DNA of 64,000 bases, from the NCBI GenBank assembly GCA_963575745.1, contig CAUYUJ010018578.1, forward strand, positions 33,939 through 97,938. The letters are read 5' to 3'. The notes under the pieces are model-generated. The model did not search any database. It was not told the origin of the DNA and worked only from the letters and a program-made list of their open reading frames with translations. The position numbers and the translations under genes are program-made. Of this stretch, positions 42,000 through 52,904 are shown in pieces. The DNA is from Prorocentrum cordatum. Lineage: Eukaryota; Sar; Dinophyceae; Prorocentrales; Prorocentraceae. Within the stretch, counting starts at the first letter, position 1. Every line of letters starts with the position of its first letter.

Positions 42000-44300
42000 C
42001 GCTGTTGGTTCTTCGGGTCATGATCGTCGACGTTACCTGCGCGCTCCCTGCTTCAGAGCAGACCTGGATCCTTATCTGTACTCCTCTTAACGATCGTAGA
42101 GTCGGCAGTGCGCAGTACAGTGAACGACGAGGTCTTTCGCCACTATGTGGCGGGGTGCTCCGAGTGCAGCTAGCCTTCCAGTCACGCGACAGAAGAGAAT
42201 ACCCTATGTGCTGATGAGGAGGAGCACGCCAGGGACACATACCCACGACGGTTTCGAGGATCACTACCAGAACGCCGCCGTTGGTGGGTACCAGGGCTGT
42301 CGCTTCCTCGACGCCCGGAGGGGCTCCACTCCGGATGGAAGGCCATCGGAGTGGGCGTGGTCGCTGCCATGGGCTGCGTCTTCTGCGTGGATGCGTGCGG
42401 CGGTTGCAGCGGCAACATGCGGCGCCTCCGCGCCTGGGGGCCCGAGCAGCAGGCTCCTGTGCCCTTCCAGCACTGGGTATGGGAAGTGATGACTTGGCCA
42501 CTGGCGAACTTCGACCTCAACGAATTCCGCCAGGCGGCCTACATTTCGTCTCGCTCGACCGGAATGGCCCGTGAGTGCGTGGACGAGTGGCCGCAAGCTG
42601 GCCTTGTCCAAGGTGGTTATATCAACGGCAACCCAGTGCAGCCTCTGACCCACCTTATGCTCGGCGCGGCCGAAAAGTGGGGCTAGTTCAGAGTGGAGGA
42701 GCGCGCGCATGCGGTAGCGGCTCTGATGAACTTCAACCGACTGCCACAAGAGCGCGTTCACAATTTCCCGACCAGGCTCGACATCTCCCGCAACATGGCG
42801 CAGCGGGCCGGACGACTCATGATCGGCTACGAGGGCCTGAGCTACTACCTCTTGCTGCGCGCGGTGGGTGCCCTCGGGGAGGCGGCGAGTCCGCCCGCGG
42901 CGTCAGCTACCGCAAATGCAGGCTCAGCGGCAGCGTGGGCTGCGTGCCCGGCAGCAGGTCTGGACTCTGGCATCGATTCCGACGTCGTCAGCTCACTCGG
43001 CGAAGAACTCGCAGCCGACGACCCGGAACTGCCCGAAGTTCCTGTCGGGCAGCGCGGCGCGTGAATCTTCTGGGCCTGCCAGCGCGCCAAGTTCCGATGG
43101 CGCCGCTTCAAAACAACTTGCCCACGCGCCGCGCGCGGAGGGTCATCGAGCGCAAGGGCAAGGGCCGCGGAAAATGCCGCCGCGCCTTCCTGGCCGACTT
43201 GTCCGAGGCTGACCTCCGCGCGACCTGCGCCGGCGGCTTCGGGAAAGGCATGGGCAAGGGGAATGGGCGGGCTTCGAACGCGCGGACTGGGATTCGGCCG
43301 ACAGGGCAACCCACTGGGCCCAGATGGGGCAGGTCTCAAGTGCCACGAGTGAGACTCAGGGGAGCACCTCGCGTGCGACTGTCCCCGGCGTCGCCGGCGA
43401 GGGCGCGCCCTCTTCCCCGGCGCCCCAGCTTTAGTTGTGCAGCCACCGCCGACGTCAGCATCCCGGCCATGTGCGCACCCGGGGCACCGCGGAGCGCCTG
43501 GGCCAGCCGCTCAACAACCAGCACCAGGTAGGTGCCTGCTCGGTCTGGATGACCAGGGAAACCAGCCGGCTGCCCGAACCTTTGTTTCTGGGTCCCGACA
43601 GCGGTGGCCCCATGCAGGGCGCCGGTCCCTGCGGCGGCGGCCAGCCAATTCCAGCTTCGGCGACTACGCGGCCAGCGCCAGCTGCAGCGACTGCTTCGTT
43701 AGGCGGATCCTGGCATGCAGCTGGACAGAGCCGTTGCAAGTTGGGTGGGCACTTCATCGTCTCAGATTCGCCCAACCTTCATGAGGACGAACTTCTGCGA
43801 TCACGCTATAAGATGGACGACCTCGTGGGCCGCGCGCGACAAGACTATGCTCAACATACGGATAGGGCAACACTGTTGCCAGTCCGCGCGGCAGGAGCGG
43901 GGGTCGCAGCAGCTGCGGCTTCCCCGGCTCCGGTGGCACCCGCAGCGCCGCCATAGCCGACGCCGCAGCGATGGGCCAGAATGGTTGGTGCTTTCCCGCA
44001 GGGGCCACAGCAAGGGCGCGATTGGATAAGCGGCATCAATGCCCGAGCCGCTGTGCCAGCTGCCGCGCTTGCCGCTGTGCAGTTGCCGAGCTGGTCTTGT
44101 GTGCCATCAGTCTCGGCACTCGGCGTCAGCGCGCCATGGGGGTCGAGCTCCGCGTGGCCGCCGCAGCCCGCGCTGGTCGCCGCGTCGCCGCCGGTGCCGG
44201 AGTCTCCCAACGCTCTGGCTCCTGTCAACCACGGCGTCTCCATTGACGTGGGCCAGCTATCTGAAACAAGTGGCACGTGTGCCATGGCTCTTGCACAATA
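42000..44300 (+). pseudogene. Retroelement gag with zinc knuckle, disrupted (intron 8)
   Basis: Frame 3 from about 42351 carries parts of a gag-like protein I know from dinoflagellate retroelements: PFQHWVWEVMTWPLANFDLN, AALMNFNRLPQERVHNF, MIGYEGLSYYLLLRAV, SGIDSDVVSS, then IFWACQRAKFRWRRF. The basic stretch ERKGKGRGKCRRAFLADLSE is in frame 2, and NPLGPDGAGLKCHE returns to frame 3. So there are two frameshifts, a TAG at 42684-42686, a stop at 43062-43064, and a TGA at 43350-43352 exactly where the second zinc-knuckle cysteine should be. The final DSGEHLACDCPRR matches the rest of the knuckle. 42000-42350 is unassigned leader. It is non-functional as read. Confidence 0.82.
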
Positions 44301-46041
44301 AGGAAGGGGCGCGCTGGCTGCTTGTGGGTGGGTGGGGGGGGGGGGGGGGGCGTAAGAAAGGGGGGGGGCGCGCTGGCTGGTGTGGTGGGGGGGGGGGGGG
44401 GGGCGCGGAGGGCGCGCTGGGGCGCGCGGGGAGGAAGTGGGGGCCGTGCAGAAAAAGGTGTCGCGGGGCGGAGGGGGCGCGCTGGCTGGTGGGTGGAGAG
44501 GATGCGGATGGGGTGTGCCGTGCCGAAGATAAAGGGGTCGGGGCGGAGGGGCGGAGGGGTGTGCCGTGCCGAAATAAAGGATTCGGTGCGGAGGGGCGCG
44601 CTGGCTGGCGGGTGTGGGGGGGATGCGGAGGGGGTGTGCGTTGCCGAAATAAAGAAGTCGGGGCAGAGGTGTGCTGTGCCGAAATACAGGTGTCGGGGCG
44701 GAGGGCGCGCCGGCTGGTGGGTGGGGGGGCGTGCGGATGGGGTGTGCCGTGCCGAAATAAAGGGGTCTGGGCGGAGGGGTGTGCCGTGCCGAAATAAAAA
44801 GGGTTCGTGGAGGAGGGGTGTGCCGTGCCGAAATAAAGGGGTCGGGGCGGAAGTGGCGCGCTGGCTGGTGGGTGGGGGGATGCGGGCCCGTGCCGAAATA
44901 AAAGGGGTCGGGGCGGAAGGGTGCGCGAGCAAGTGGGTGGGGGGGTGCGGAGGCGGTGTGCCGTGCCGATATAGAGGGGTCGGGGCGGAGGGGTGTGCCG
45001 TGCCCAAATAAAAGGGGTCGGGGCGGAGAGGCGGGCTGGCTGGCGGGTGCGAGGGGGGGATGTTGAGGGGGTGTGCCGTGCCGAAATCTTGGTGGGGTCG
45101 GGGCGGAGAGGTGTGCCGTGCCGAAATAAAGGTGTCGGGGCGGAGGGGCGCGCTGGCTGGTGGGTGGGCGGGGGGTGTGCGGAGTGGGGTGTGCCGTGCC
45201 GAAATAGAAGGGGTCGGAGCCGGAGGGGTGTTCGTGCCGAAAATAAAGGGGTCGAGGCGGAGGGGCGCGCTGGCTGGTGGGTGGGGGGGATGCGGACGGG
45301 GTGTGCCGTGCCGAAATAGAAGGGGTCGGGGCGGAGGGGTGTGCCGTGCCGAAATGAAGGGGTCGGGGCGGAGGGGCGCGCTGGCTGGTGGTTGAAGGGA
45401 TGCGGAGGCAGTGTGCCGTGCCGAAATAAAGGGGTCGGTGCGGAGGGGTGTGCCGTGCCGAAATAAATGGGTCGGGGCCGAGGGGCGCGCTGGCTGGTGG
45501 AATGTGTGGGTGATGGAGGGGGTGCCGAGCCGAAATAAAGTGGTCGGAGCTCTAGACACCCTGTGCAAGAAAAAAACGGAGTCGGGGGCGGAAGGGCGCG
45601 CTGGGCTGGTGGGGGGACGTAGGGTGTGGTCCGTGCCGAATAGAGGGGTCGGGCAGGGAGTGGTGCCGTGCCGAAATAAAAAGGGCGGGGCGGGGGGCGC
45701 GCTGCTGGTGGCGGGGTGGGGGGGTGCGTAGGGGGCGTGCCGTGCCGAAAAATAAAAAAGGGGTCGGGGCTGAGGGTTGTGCCGTGCCGAAAGAAGATTC
45801 GGGCAGAGCGGGGCGCGTTTGGCTGTGGGTGGGAGGGGGGTAGTAGCGTCGGGGGTGTGCCGTGGCCGGAATACAGTGGTGGTCGGGCGGAGGGTGTGCC
45901 GTGCCAAAAAAGAGGTCCGGGCGGGGGGGTGCCGTGCCGAAATAAAAAGGGGTCGGGATGAAGGGGGCGCTGGCTGGTGGGTGGGGTGGGGGTGGGCGGA
46001 GGGGTGTGCCGTGCCGAAATAAAAGGGTCGGGGCGGAGGGG
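44300..46041 (+). repeat. GGGGTCGGGGCGGAGGGG / CCGTGCCGAAATAAA minisatellite, block 1
   Basis: Units alternate GTGTGCCGTGCCGAAATAAA, GGGGTCGGGGCGGAG and GCGCGCTGGCTGGTGGGTG. A marker, GGAGCTCTAGACACCCTGTG at 45547-45566, recurs at 48069-48088 at the end of block 2. The array runs into the N gap. The 851- and 869-codon minus frames across it are artefacts. Confidence 0.93.
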
Positions 46042-46141
46042 NNNNNNNNNNNNNNNNNNNNNNNNNNNNNNNNNNNNNNNNNNNNNNNNNNNNNNNNNNN
46101 NNNNNNNNNNNNNNNNNNNNNNNNNNNNNNNNNNNNNNNNN
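46042..46141. other. Assembly gap of 100 N
   Basis: Exactly 100 N between minisatellite and TAG repeats. It is likely a placeholder, so the true length and the join of the two sides are unknown. Confidence 0.99.
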
Positions 46142-46174
46142 TTTGAAGTAGTAGTAGTAGTAGTAGTGGCAACG

Positions 46175-46270
<96 letters not shown>

Positions 46271-46293
46271 ATGGTAGTAGTAGTTAGTAGTTC

Positions 46294-46349
<56 letters not shown>

Positions 46350-46376
46350 CGTAGTCGTAGTCGTAGTCGTAGTCGT

Positions 46377-46408
<32 letters not shown>

Positions 46409-46427
46409 TCGTAGCCGTAGTAGTGTC

Positions 46428-46516
<89 letters not shown>

Positions 46517-46517
46517 C

Positions 46518-46567
<50 letters not shown>

Positions 46568-46578
46568 CGTAGTAGTAA

Positions 46579-46650
<72 letters not shown>

Positions 46651-46655
46651 CAGCC
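46142..46655 (+). repeat. TAG/AGT trinucleotide array
   Basis: AGTAGTAGT with a GTAGTC hexamer section at 46345-46405. TAG runs make one plus frame all stops, while the minus frames stay open as poly-Thr, poly-Tyr or poly-Leu. Confidence 0.97.
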
Positions 46656-46659
46656 CTGA

Positions 46660-46935
46660 GTCGCCGAAAGATCGTTCCAAGACGCCCAAGATGGCCTCCA
46701 GACGGCCGTAGCGCCAAGAAACCGCGGGGAGACTCAGGAGGCCCTCCAAGAGCCTGAACAAGCAAAAACCTCCCAGGCATTCGTCACCCCAGGGCCTCCT
46801 GGAACGCCCCGGCGCCCAATGAATTGGCGAGCTAAAAACGTGCGCCGAGCCAAAGCGGGAGCGCAACTTTGAGAAAATTTCGCTCGGCGCCCAAGCGAGA
46901 AGGTCATTTCATTCACTTCGAGCGGGGGGGGGGGT
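46660..46935. repeat. Decamer-repeat remnant and satellite-like pieces
   Basis: 46670-46800 has AAGACGCCCAAGATGGCC-type repeats. 46830-46905 has GTGCGCCGAGCCAAAGCGGG, related to the satellite at 40025-40640. Confidence 0.65.
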
Positions 46936-47640
46936 GTGCCGCGCCCAATTCTTGCCATGCACTTTTGCGGGGTGGACGACAAGAGCAGCTATGTGGGCAA
47001 GCGAAAATCAACATGGCATTGCTTCTGACAAGTAAGGTGGCCCCTCCCGCGCGATGTGCGCCGCGCCCCAATCCTGCCACGCATTTCGCATCGTCGATGA
47101 CAAGACAGGCCATGATGAAAGGAAAAACGGCAACTCTGTATGGTTATTTTTACAGTCAGGATGGGAGGGCCCGCAGCCCGCATGGACGTCCGCGCGCGAT
47201 GCGCGCCGCGTCCCATTCCTGCCACATATCTCGCACCGTCGGCGACAAGGCAGGCCATGCTGACAGGACAAAACGGAGACCTTGTATTGATTTTTTACAG
47301 TCAGGATGGGCGGGCCCGGATTGACGGCCGCGCGCGATGTGCGCCGCGTCCCATATGTGCGCCGCGTCCCAGTGCTGCCACATATTTCGCACCGTCGGCG
47401 ACAAGGCAGGCCATGCTGAGAGGAAAAAACGGAGAATTTGTATTGATTCTTTACAGTCAGGATGGGTGGGCCCAGATTGACTGCCGCGCGCGATGTGCGC
47501 CGCGTCCCATTCCTGCCACGCTTTTCGCATCGTCGACGACAAAAAAGACGATGTTGAGAAGAAAAACGGCAACTTTATATTGATTTTTTTTACAGCCCGG
47601 ATGGGAGGTCCCGGATTGGGGTGCTATCGGCCGGAATGCG
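46936..47640. repeat. Satellite of about 140 bp, five units
   Basis: Units contain GCGCGATGTGCGCCGCGTCC, then CACATTTCGCA, GACAAGGCAGGCCATG, and TTACAGTCAGGATGGG. Starts are near 46932, 47049, 47192, 47329 and 47484. Confidence 0.9.
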
Positions 47641-47649
47641 ACGTAGGTG

Positions 47650-48075
47650 CAAAGATGGGGGGGGGGCGTGGGGGGTGTGCCGTGCCGAAATAAAAGGGGT
47701 CGGGGCGGAGGGGTGTGCCGTGCCGACATAAAAGGGGTCGGGGCGGAGGGGCGCGCTGGCTGGTGGGTGGGGGGAGGCGGAGGGGGTGTGCCATGCCGTA
47801 ATAAAGGGGTCGGGGCGGAAAGAAAGGGGTCGGGGCGGAGGGGCGCAGTGGCTGGTGGGTGCTGGTGGGGGTCGGGGCGGAAGGGTGTGCGCTGGTGGGG
47901 GTCGGGGCGGAGGGGTGTGCCGTGCCGAAATAAAAGGGTCGGGGCGGAGGGGCGCACTGGCTGGCGGGTGCTGGTGGGTGGGTGGATGCGGGGGGGGGAT
48001 GGAGGGTCGCGCTGGCTGGTGGAATGTGTAGGTGATGAGGGGTGTGCCGTGCCGAAATAAAGTATTCGGAGCTCT
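47650..48075 (+). repeat. Minisatellite block 2
   Basis: Same units as 44300-46041, ending with GGAATGTGTAGGTGATGAGG and the GGAGCTCTAGACACCCTGTG marker. Confidence 0.93.
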
Positions 48076-48097
48076 AGACACCCTGTGCAAAAAAATA

Positions 48098-48755
48098 ATG
48101 GCCATGTGGTTCGCCGTCCGGGACACCTGGATGTCCTGCGGCGCGCGATCCGGTCGCGGAGGAGGTTCCGCATTCGACCGCGCGCGGCGACGACGCCTCG
48201 ACGAGTTCCACAGCACCCAGCTAACGCTCGAGCTCTTACGACAACAGGGCGAGCAGCGACGACGGGCCGCGCGGATTTGGGCCGAACCCTCTACCAATCC
48301 ACCTCCTGCGCCGGCCGCCGCACAGACTGCGTTCCGCGGCGCGGTCTTCAACGGCGACGATCGGGAATGTCCTATCTGTGTCGATGTTTTCGTACATGCT
48401 GATCAATTTGTACGCTTACAGGGCCGCCTCATTTTGCACCGGGCATGCCGCCTGTGTTGGTGTTGGTGCCCATTTCTTGGCCTCCATCATCTGGCGCTTG
48501 GTGGTGTCGCACTTGGTCGCGGGCACCTCGACCGCCACGTCGCGGCTGTCGCCGCGCTTGGTTATCGCCCGCTGCGGGGGCCCCTGCCCCTGCGTCGAGG
48601 GCCTGGCGGGGGGGTCTGCGCCACCGAGTCGCGCAACGGCCGCCGCCACCTTCTCGCACGCACGCAGCTCACTTGTTTCCGATTGCGCATCACACGATCG
48701 GGGTCTTTTTTGGACTTCCAGGTCGGCGATGACAGGCGTCCGCGGATAGAGACAA
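48098..48755 (+). pseudogene. Retroelement polyprotein segment with degenerate RING-like motif
   Basis: From ATG 48098 frame 2 reads RRRRLDEFHSTQLTLELLRQ and then ECPICVDVFVHADQFVRL. ECPIC is the first cysteine pair of a RING finger (codons at 48368 and 48377). The following LQGRLILHRACRLCW resembles LxCRHxxHxxCxxxW with one C-to-G and one H-to-L change, so zinc binding is doubtful. A possible last pair, ARCGGPCPCVEG, is in frame 3, implying a frameshift. In dinoflagellate elements I know, a RING segment follows the gag zinc knuckle, so this is probably the continuation of 42000-44300. The aspartyl protease expected next is not seen. Confidence 0.65.
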
Positions 48756-49054
48756 AATCAGCGCAGTGGGACTGGACGGGAGGGAGAGTGAGGACGTTAG
48801 ATATGGCGCGAGCGCAAGTAGCTTCCCCCGCCTCTCCCCCCTCCGTTCTCCGTCGCCTGTCCTCGTTGCTTTCCTCCCCCTCCTCGTCCTTGTCCCTTGT
48901 CGCACCGCCTACTCCTGCTCCATTTCCTTGCTCTTCCCCCTTCGCTTCCCTTTCCCCTCCTTCGTGTGAGCCTGACCTTCCAGAGGCATGCGGATCCTTA
49001 GCACCCCGAGCTGTTCCATCAGCGTTTTGAGGGTGGGTGGGTGGGGGGCTAGAA

Positions 49055-49199
49055 TTAAGTCGGGCGCGTCCCTCTACAGGAGGAATATCCCCAAATAGTC
49101 AAACATAGCATCGGGATGAGTGTTTGATTTTTTTTTGGCTATTTTTACTATGTGACTCTTTTTCGTTTTTCCGCCTGTAGGGGGACATGCCCGATGTAA
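49055..49199. mobile_element. Tir-C element copy 4
   Basis: TTAAGTCGGGCGCGTCCC and GGGGACATGCCCGATGTAA are the inverted ends. GGCTAGAA (49047-49054) and GGCCAGAA (49200-49207) form an 8-bp target duplication with one mismatch. At 145 bp it is the shortest copy. Confidence 0.9.
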
Positions 49200-49207
49200 G
49201 GCCAGAA

Positions 49208-49596
49208 GTGGACTGCGCCCGGCGGAGCGCGGAGGTGTGCACTGCGTGAGGAGGGAGTTCGCTACGCGTTCTGGGGGGTGGGCGGACAGGGCCGTCGGGC
49301 GGGGCGGCGCAACGGGGGGAGTGCCTCTGTAGCACTCTGGGAGTCTCCTGCCTCGCCCTCCCCGCTGCCCCTCGCCCTCCTCGCCCTCCCCTTTTCAGTG
49401 CCCCCCCCCTTCCCGAGGACCTCCTTGGACATCTCGAGGCCTCGCCTCGATGGTGGGCGCGTCGCCCCACGAGGGATCGAGGGGGGGGGAAGCACAGTTC
49501 GATTTTCGAATCTGGTTGACGCTGCTCCCAACCATCCCGCGTTGAGTTGGGTCCCTGTTTTGAATACGCATCGCCCCGCGTCCTTTTTTTTCCCCC

Positions 49597-49627
<31 letters not shown>

Positions 49628-49730
49628 TCCTCCTCCTCCTCCTCCTCCTCCTCCTCCTCCTCCTCCTCCTCCTCCTCCTCCTCACTCCTTCTCGCTCCTC
49701 CTCGCTCCTCCCATCCCTGCCCTTGCTCTC
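49208..49730. repeat. Unassigned sequence with TGC/TCC tract
   Basis: 49598-49622 is a CTG run followed by TCC repeats to 49685. The preceding part has no recognised gene. Confidence 0.75.
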
Positions 49731-49734
49731 CGCA

Positions 49735-51290
49735 TGCCCAGTCCGGCGCGCCCCTCACGAACTTCGTGGCTCCACAGGGAGCTCCACCTGAGGCCAACCA
49801 TTCTGCGCCCGCATGCCTGGTCCGCGCCATTTCGGCGCACCCCTCGCCTGTTTCGTGGCCCAATGGGGGGGGCTGCTCCACCGAAGGCTAGACAAATCGC
49901 CGCCCGCACGCCTGGCCCACGCCATCTGGGCGCACCCCTCGCACGTTTCGTTTCCCCATGGGGAGCTTCACCTGCGGCCCCAAAAGTCTGCGCCCGTATG
50001 CCTGGCCCACACCATTTCGGCGCACCCCTCACACACTTCGTGGTTCCACAGGGGGCTCCTTCTACGTCCAAATAATCTGCGTCCGCATGCCTGTTCCTCT
50101 CCATGTCGGCGTACCCCTCACACGTTTCGTGGCCCCATAGGGAGCTGCTCCTTCTACGTCCAACAAATCTGCGTCTGCATGCCCAGTCCGCGCAATTTCG
50201 GCGTACCCCTCACACGCTTCGTGGCCCCACTGCGCCCGCATGCTGGATCCACGCCATTTCGGCGTGCCCCTCACACGCTTCGTGGCCGCTCAGGGAGCTC
50301 CACCGAAGGCCGAGATATCTGAGTCCGCATGCCTGGTCCTCGCCATGTCGACGCACCCCTCATACGTTTCGTGGCTCCATAGGGGGCTCCACCTGATGCC
50401 ACAAAATCTGCGCCCGCATGCCCGGTCCACAACAGTTCGGCGCATCCCTTACACGCTTCGTGGCCCCGTAGAGGGCCCCACCTAAGGTACAAGGCCCCAT
50501 TCGCAGGTTCTGCCTACCTGGTCCACGCCATTTCTGCGCACCCCTCACACGCTTCGTGGCCCCATGGGGAGCTCTACCGACGGCCCCAGAGGCAGGGTCC
50601 GCATACCTGGTCCACGCCATTTCTGCGCACCCCTCACTTGCTTCGTGGCCCCATGGGGAGCTCCACCGAAGGCAGAGACATCTGAGCCCGCATGCCTGGT
50701 CCACGCAATTTCGGCGCACCCCTCACACGATTCATGGCCCCATCTGGAGCTCCACATGAGACACCATCGGCTGCGTTCGCATGCTTTCTCCACACCATGT
50801 CGGCGCACCCGTCACACGTTTCGTGGCCTCATAGGGAGCTCCGCCTAAGGCTCCAGTGGCTGCGTTCGCATGTTCTCTCCGCACTCTTTCGGCGCACCCC
50901 TCACACGTTTCGTGGCCCCATAAGGGGGCTCCACCTGAGGCGTTGCGCCCGCAGACCGGCGCACCCCTGACACGTTTCGTTGCCCGATAGGGAGCTCAAC
51001 CTGATTCGCATGCCCCAGTGGCTGCGTTCGCATGCCTTCTCCACACTTGTGTCGGCGCACCCGGGCCCGACAGGGGGCTCCACCGAAGATTCCAGTGGCA
51101 GGACTCGTATGTGTGACCCCGCCCAGTTCGGCGCATCCCTCACTCACACGCTTCGTGGCCCCACAGGGAGCTCCACCGAAGGCCCCAGTGGCAGGACTCG
51201 CATGCGTGACCGCACCTATTTCGGCACACTCCTCTCACGTTTCGTGGCCCCACAGGGACCTCCACCGAAGACCCCGCCTGCTACCCCCCA
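49735..51290. repeat. Satellite of about 90 bp, roughly 18 units
   Basis: Units contain CATTTCGGCGCACCCCTCAC, then ACGCTTCGTGGCCCC, GGGAGCTCCACC and GCGCCCGCATGCCTGGTCC. Most spacings are 87-92 bp, with some shortened units near 50265 and 50962. The array ends about 370 bp before exon 9. Confidence 0.95.
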
Positions 51291-51479
51291 GGACTGCGCC
51301 GACGGACGTGCAGATCATTTGTACCGGGTTGCATCCAGACGTAACCCGCTACGGCTGACCTTTGCGATCCCATCAGCACTTTTGCCACGTTTTTCCCACG
51401 CACGCCTTGGTTCTTTTGCTTAGCCCCTTCCCTTGGTTTCCACCTGTCCCGCGGTACGCACAACTGCACATGGGCTCCT

Positions 51480-51580
51480 CGCCAGGATACTTTTGTTTGC
51501 GTGCTTGTTTGTTTGTTTGGTTGGTTGTTCGCTTGTTTGTGTGTTGTTTTGCTTGTTTGTTTGTTTGGCTGTTTGTAGTA
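51480..51580. repeat. TTTG tract before exon 9
   Basis: GTTTGTTTGTTTGG repeats lie 80-170 bp upstream of exon 9. Confidence 0.9.
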
Positions 51581-51656
51581 ATACTTAGTACGTTTTGATT
51601 GGGCGTGTCGCCGCGTCCTCACCTGGCGCCGCTCCCGCCGATGCCCCCCCCCGACG

Positions 51657-51730
51657 TCAAGTGGCTCTTTGACCAGCTGGAGGGCCCCGTCTACGTGGAC
51701 GGCTGGGAGGACCGCAACGACTGCACCGTG
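51657..51730 (+). CDS. KH gene exon 9 (end of KH module 2, start of module 3); 5' end uncertain
   Basis: The exon reads KWLFDQLEGPVYVDGWEDRN and then DCTVV. It completes the helix begun in exon 8 and starts the first strand of the third module. The donor is GTG|GTGCGC, one of only two GT donors. The 5' boundary is a problem. The only AG between the in-frame stop at 51596 and TGG at 51662 is the AAG at 51659-51661, which does not fit the phase left by exon 8. Starting at 51657 would join as KEY-I-KWLF but needs a non-AG acceptor. The 90-bp satellite array ends about 370 bp upstream. Confidence 0.85.
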
Positions 51731-51825
51731 GTGCGCGGGGGCACCGAACAGCTCCAGGCCCCCCGAGTGGGTCCGGAGTGCAGTCAATCCTAGGCCTCCG
51801 AGCTAGGGTCGGAGTGGACGGGGTC

Positions 51826-52004
51826 GGAGGATCGCGCTGCATCGCCGATGCATCGGTGATGCATCGGCGATGCGGCGCGATGTGGGGCCCAATGTTCTCC
51901 ACGCCAGCGTCGCGGATGTGTCGCCGACGCCGCAGGTGCACGGCAGATGCATGGCTCACGCGTCGGCGGTGCATCGCCGATGCATCGGCGGTGCAGCGAG
52001 ATCC
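51826..52004. mobile_element. Foldback element in intron 9 (GCATCGCCGATGC ends)
   Basis: GGATCGCGCTGCATCGCCGA at the left and the reverse complement of the right end, GGATCTCGCTGCACCGCCGA, match at 18 of 20. The arms contain overlapping GATGCATCGGCGATGC palindromes. A related piece, GGGGTCGGAGGATCGCGTCG, lies at 52438. Confidence 0.7.
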
Positions 52005-52832
52005 TCTGGTCCGATCTACAGTGGGGGCGCGCATCAAGAAACCATATGCTTTTCGTCAGGGTTTCCTGGGTTTCTCCGCTCCTCGCGCTGCGCGGTGACT
52101 TCCCGCAGCCGTCGAAGGGGTTGCTGCGTTCAGGGTGCTCTAGGTTTCCCCTCAGGTGCACCTCGCGCACGGGTTCTCAGTGTTGGGTTTATTGCGAGGG
52201 TTTCTTGCGGCCGCGCCCGCACTGTACTCGGACCCCATCTAGGAGGTCTCTAGTCAAGCAGGATCATAAGGACGAGTAACTTCCCAAGGGCACCTTTCCA
52301 TCCTTACTTATTCGGCCCATCATTGCTGAAGCCACCGTCGTCGTCCATTTTCGCTCAAGAGGCTTCGACCTGGGCGTCAAGGTCCTTGCATCCTTACCGC
52401 GCCCTATGATCCTATGATCCTGTCGCGCTGCAGACGGGGTCGGAGGATCGCGTCGCATCGCCAATGCATCGGCGAGATACTGCATCCAATTATCCCCATC
52501 CCGACGTTGAAGATGCACGTGCGATTCTGCGCGGTCCTCCGACGCCATCTGCTCCAGCCCCATTTCGGGATGCTGCCTATAGCAGATCCGCAGCTGGTGG
52601 CTATAACCGCCATCATCCCTGGCCAGGGCAATCCTGGGCCCCAGGATGGTGTGTAGACCTTTGTCGAGGCCAGGAGATGGTCTTCGCTCCTGCGCAGTCG
52701 ACGGGCGTCCACTGCCCAGCGACCTGCTCACTCCTCCGAGCAGCAACTTGTCTTCTGCAGGAGGATCAGGAGAGTGAGGGAGGAGGGAGGAGGGCCGAGG
52801 AGGAGGAGGGAGCAAGGAGATGTACCCTGGAG
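52005..52832. other. Rest of intron 9
   Basis: Mixed sequence with no recognised gene. 52438-52480 repeats part of the foldback element. A GGA-rich stretch at 52760-52815 precedes the exon 10 acceptor. Confidence 0.5.
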
Positions 52833-52904
52833 GTGGATGTTCCCTCGGACTGCATCGGCTACATCACCGGAAACCGGCGAGCGACGCTGGGGCAGATGGA
52901 AGAG
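52833..52904 (+). CDS. KH gene exon 10 (third KH module, helix1-GXXG-helix2)
   Basis: After ACCCTGGAG|GT the exon reads VDVPSDCIGYITGNRRAT and then LGQMEE. It aligns without gaps to VPQEAVGFVTGRAGNFLRTIEE of exons 2 and 3. The loop is GNRR, so the second GXXG glycine is replaced by arginine, which may weaken or alter nucleic-acid binding. It joins exon 9 in phase 0. The donor is GAG|GACCGG (GA type). AGGACCGG here and AGGACTGG at the far end of the intron form a near-perfect 8-bp direct repeat. Confidence 0.93.

Noticed and set aside
44225-46866. Minus-strand ORFs of 851 and 869 codons
   Set aside because: They read through minisatellite, the N gap and TAG repeats. The repeat unit has no stops on the minus strand, so length is meaningless.
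49735-51290. Regular 90-bp spacing as a possible RNA gene cluster
   Set aside because: No conserved stem pattern, promoter boxes or terminator runs are visible. The units drift freely like a satellite.
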